A stretch of DNA of 6,081 bases from an uncultured Lachnospiraceae bacterium. GTDB taxonomy: Bacteria > Bacillota_A > Clostridia > Lachnospirales > Lachnospiraceae. The DNA is taken from contig CAJUFW010000195.1 of assembly GCA_910585655.1 (NCBI GenBank), forward strand, positions 1-6,081, read 5' to 3'. This document shows, one piece after another, positions 4,839 through 6,081 of this stretch; positions within the stretch are counted from its first letter, which is position 1; each line of letters starts with the position of its first letter. Made by a program: the position numbers and the translations under genes. The notes below the pieces were generated by a model, which saw only the letters and a program-made list of their open reading frames with translations, was not told the origin of the DNA and searched no databases.

Positions 4839-6081
4839 ATGTATAAAGAAATTGCAAAGCTGGTTATTTACCGGGACTTTGAACAGGACAATATCCTGAT
4901 GCCGCTGGCGCAGATTATAAAAGATTTTGAGACGAAATACCAGTCAGCGTCAGTGGCAAAGGAGGAGCTGGTCACTCGTATTTATATGGAAATCCACAAG
5001 CTGCTGGATGTGGCTACCCGCTATGGGTTTAACCGGAATCTCTGGCACAATTATCTGACTTATCTGCTGATTACCAATGAAAATCCGTTTTCCATTACCT
5101 GTGAAAAGGTAGGAGCGCGGGACGGATCGGTGGTGCAGTTTGCCAAAAACGATTTCCGTATTATGAAGCAGTTGTTCGACTATGATTTCCGTCCGATGGA
5201 AGAGGCGCTTGGGATCGACTGCTTTTCCGTGATATCGCATTACCAGGCGATAGCGAAAGACAAAAAAAGCTATAACGCCAATGTATCGGAAAAGGTGCAG
5301 CGGCTTTCGGAGGCATTGGAACAGGCTGCCGATGAAAATGAAATTTTTGATTTGGTGACAGGTTTTTACCGGGACTACGGCGTGGGCAAATTCGGGCTTA
5401 ACAAGGCGTTCCGCGTAGGCAAGAGTGAGACGGGGCAAATCGACGTTCAGCCGATTACCAATACCGAAGAAATCTGGTTAGACGATCTGATCGGTTACGA
5501 GCTGCAGAAGAAAAAACTGGTGGATAATACGTTGGCCTTTGTAGAAGGGAAAAAGGCGAATAACGTTCTGTTGTTTGGAGACGCCGGAACAGGGAAATCT
5601 ACAAGTATTAAAGCAATTTTAAACGAATATTATCCGATGGGACTACGGATCATTGAAATTTATAAGCACCAGTTTGAGGATCTGTCGGAGGTGATTGCGC
5701 AGGTGAAAAACCGCAATTACCGTTTTATCATCTATATGGACGATTTGTCCTTTGAGGAATTTGAAATCGAATATAAATATTTAAAGGCAGTGATCGAGGG
5801 CGGGTTGGAGATCCGACCGGATAACGTATTGATTTATGCGACGTCCAACCGCAGACATTTAATCCGGGAGACCTGGAACGATCGGTCTGATATAGAGCAT
5901 GGGGAAGGGCTACACCGTTCGGATACGATGCAGGAGAAGCTTTCGCTGGTGGCTCGTTTCGGCGTTACCATTAATTTTTCAGCACCGAACCAAAAGGAAT
6001 TTTTTAAAATTGTAACAGAACTGGCAAAACGATATCCGCAGATTACGCTTTCCGAAGAGGAGCTGTGCGCGGAGGCAAATA
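4839..6081 (+). CDS. DUF815-family AAA+ ATPase (3' end beyond window)
   Basis: The visible 414 codons have no stop before the window end, so the gene is incomplete here, although the AAA core is nearly all present. The first 210 or so residues form an alpha-rich region with no motif I recognise. The ATPase core follows: NNVLLFGDAGTGKST with Walker A GDAGTGKS at 247-254, RFIIYMDDLSFEEFE with Walker B aspartates 301-302, and a sensor-1-like ATSN with Asn337. A segment MQEKLSLVARFGVTINF matches the region near the end of DUF815 ATPases. The cellular role of the family is not established to my knowledge. Hydrolysis of ATP is predicted from the motifs and no substrate can be named. The position behind argS suggests housekeeping-level co-expression rather than an accessory system. 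Confidence 0.85.
   Translation, partial: MYKEIAKLVIYRDFEQDNILMPLAQIIKDFETKYQSASVAKEELVTRIYMEIHKLLDVATRYGFNRNLWHNYLTYLLITNENPFSITCEKVGARDGSVVQFAKNDFRIMKQLFDYDFRPMEEALGIDCFSVISHYQAIAKDKKSYNANVSEKVQRLSEALEQAADENEIFDLVTGFYRDYGVGKFGLNKAFRVGKSETGQIDVQPITNTEEIWLDDLIGYELQKKKLVDNTLAFVEGKKANNVLLFGDAGTGKSTSIKAILNEYYPMGLRIIEIYKHQFEDLSEVIAQVKNRNYRFIIYMDDLSFEEFEIEYKYLKAVIEGGLEIRPDNVLIYATSNRRHLIRETWNDRSDIEHGEGLHRSDTMQEKLSLVARFGVTINFSAPNQKEFFKIVTELAKRYPQITLSEEELCAEAN

Noticed and set aside
4950..5438. Minus-strand open frame opposite the DUF815 gene
   Set aside because: Shadow of a coding region with clear downstream AAA+ motifs in the sense frame. No ribosome-binding site or family features were seen.
1..6081. 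CRISPR array, tRNA or rRNA genes, T-box ahead of argS, toxin-antitoxin or defence genes
   Set aside because: No regularly spaced repeats, tRNA-like cloverleaf or rRNA stretches were seen. The argS leader is too short for a T-box, and no further small gene pairs with ribosome-binding sites were found.

Overview
The window looks like chromosomal DNA from a low-to-mid-GC Clostridia bacterium, most likely a gut Lachnospiraceae relative. This rests on purine-rich Shine-Dalgarno sites, a consensus sigma-A promoter, the Gram-positive style ApbE lipoprotein, a zinc-ribbon serine recombinase, and an ArgRS followed by a DUF815-type AAA+ ATPase. The assignment is inference from style and gene content; no search was run. 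All genes seen are on the + strand.

Layout. Positions 1-207 hold no convincing gene but are dense in structure: an inverted repeat at 1-21, a hairpin at 37-65, a 19-bp direct repeat at 34-52 and 171-189, and between those repeats a structured element (copy A, about 75-172) that ends in a terminator-like hairpin. Next is apbE (208-1257), a flavin transferase lipoprotein. A second, diverged but architecturally matching element (copy B, 1267-1359) follows it and ends in a strong intrinsic terminator. A compact, complete serine recombinase occupies 1412-2707. Directly behind its stop codon, in the same frame, lies a 37-codon open stretch (2708-2821). It reads like the last transmembrane helix and tail of an ABC-transporter permease, so it is probably a gene relic. 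A hairpin terminator (2842-2890) closes this half.

The second half is a housekeeping unit. A perfect TTGACA-17-TATAAT promoter (2889-2917) drives argS (3006-4787). After a 51-bp spacer with no terminator comes a DUF815 AAA+ ATPase gene (4839 to the window end, incomplete), so the two are probably co-transcribed.

How the parts relate. The left half (structured repeats, orphan recombinase, gene relic) has the signs of a rearranged, accessory patch next to a stable core locus. No complete novel system is evident. The most interesting signals are the two repeat copies, whose stems keep pairing although the bases differ, and the possible two-state RNA leader ahead of apbE.
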